A stretch of DNA of 5,509 nucleotides from Chloroflexota bacterium (GTDB lineage Bacteria; Chloroflexota; UBA6077; JACQUR01): NCBI GenBank assembly GCA_016210245.1, contig JACQUR010000304.1, forward strand, positions 1 through 5,509, written 5' to 3'. Shown here in pieces: positions 5,401-5,509 of the stretch (the stretch's first letter is position 1; the number at the start of each line of letters is the position of its first letter). The position numbers and the translations under genes were made by a program. The notes below the pieces were generated by a model. The model was not told the origin of the DNA, did not search any database, and saw only the letters and a list, made by a program, of their open reading frames with translations.

Positions 5401-5419
5401 AGGGCTATTCAGTTGTCCG

Positions 5420-5478
5420 CACCTGCCGCCCTGAAGGGCGGGCCTGGGCGTTAGGCCCGCCCTTCAGGGCGGCAGGTG
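5420..5478. repeat. Perfect 26-bp inverted repeat, REP/MITE-like element
   Basis: Positions 5420-5445 pair perfectly with 5453-5478 around a 7-nt loop (GGGCGTT). The arm contains CCGCCCTGAAGGGCGG, itself a smaller palindrome, so alternative folding is possible. It has no U tract and no coding content. The rest of 5337-5509 holds only this and the preceding hairpin; I see no gene there. Confidence 0.85.
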
Positions 5479-5509
5479 ACCATCCCGCGACCGCTCGAAA
5501 CCGGACCAC

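Overview
The window is GC-rich DNA from a bacterium, most likely a member of the Chloroflexota. The main reason is a cluster resembling alternative complex III (ACIII, the quinol:electron-acceptor oxidoreductase that replaces cytochrome bc1). It consists of a pentaheme cytochrome (ActA-like), a Tat-exported molybdopterin-oxidoreductase-fold protein with no cysteine Mo ligand (ActB1-like), and a separately encoded NrfC/ActB2-type iron-sulfur protein. The dense intergenic palindromes and heptamer arrays also fit that phylum. The phylum assignment is an inference from gene content, not a database match.

Layout. All respiratory genes are on the minus strand, so they read from right to left. A lipoprotein monoheme cytochrome c (4162-3644) comes first. 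A 130-bp cluster of overlapping GC-rich palindromes follows (3516-3645), then a 97-residue two-helix membrane protein (3464-3171), the pentaheme ActA-like cytochrome (3169-2651), the 763-residue ActB1-like protein (2663-372, overlapping actA by 13 nt), a 167-bp repeat-filled gap, and the N-terminal 68 codons of ActB2 (205-1), which runs off the left edge. On the plus strand, divergent from the cytochrome, is a sigma-70 (RpoD/SigA-type) factor (4368-5336) with a recognisable promoter and Shine-Dalgarno site. It is followed by two perfect hairpins (22 bp and 26 bp).

How the parts work together. ActA, ActB1 and ActB2 would form the periplasmic electron-transfer arm of an ACIII. The membrane subunits (ActC/ActF type) are expected beyond the left edge. 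The lipoprotein cytochrome c could be the ActE-like subunit or the mobile acceptor that passes electrons to a terminal oxidase. The sigma factor is probably an independent unit.

The most unusual part is the repeat DNA. A 7-bp unit (GATTTTG) occurs in two direct arrays plus one inverted partial array, exactly between the B1 and B2 halves of ActB, which are one fused polypeptide in characterised ACIII. The inverted copy forms a perfect 25-bp hairpin that supplies the last two bases of the actB1 stop codon. The B2 reading frame stays open through all the repeats. At the cytochrome c gene, a different palindromic element likewise supplies the GA of the TGA stop. Repeat elements therefore seem to have shaped two gene ends here, and may have split an ancestral actB.
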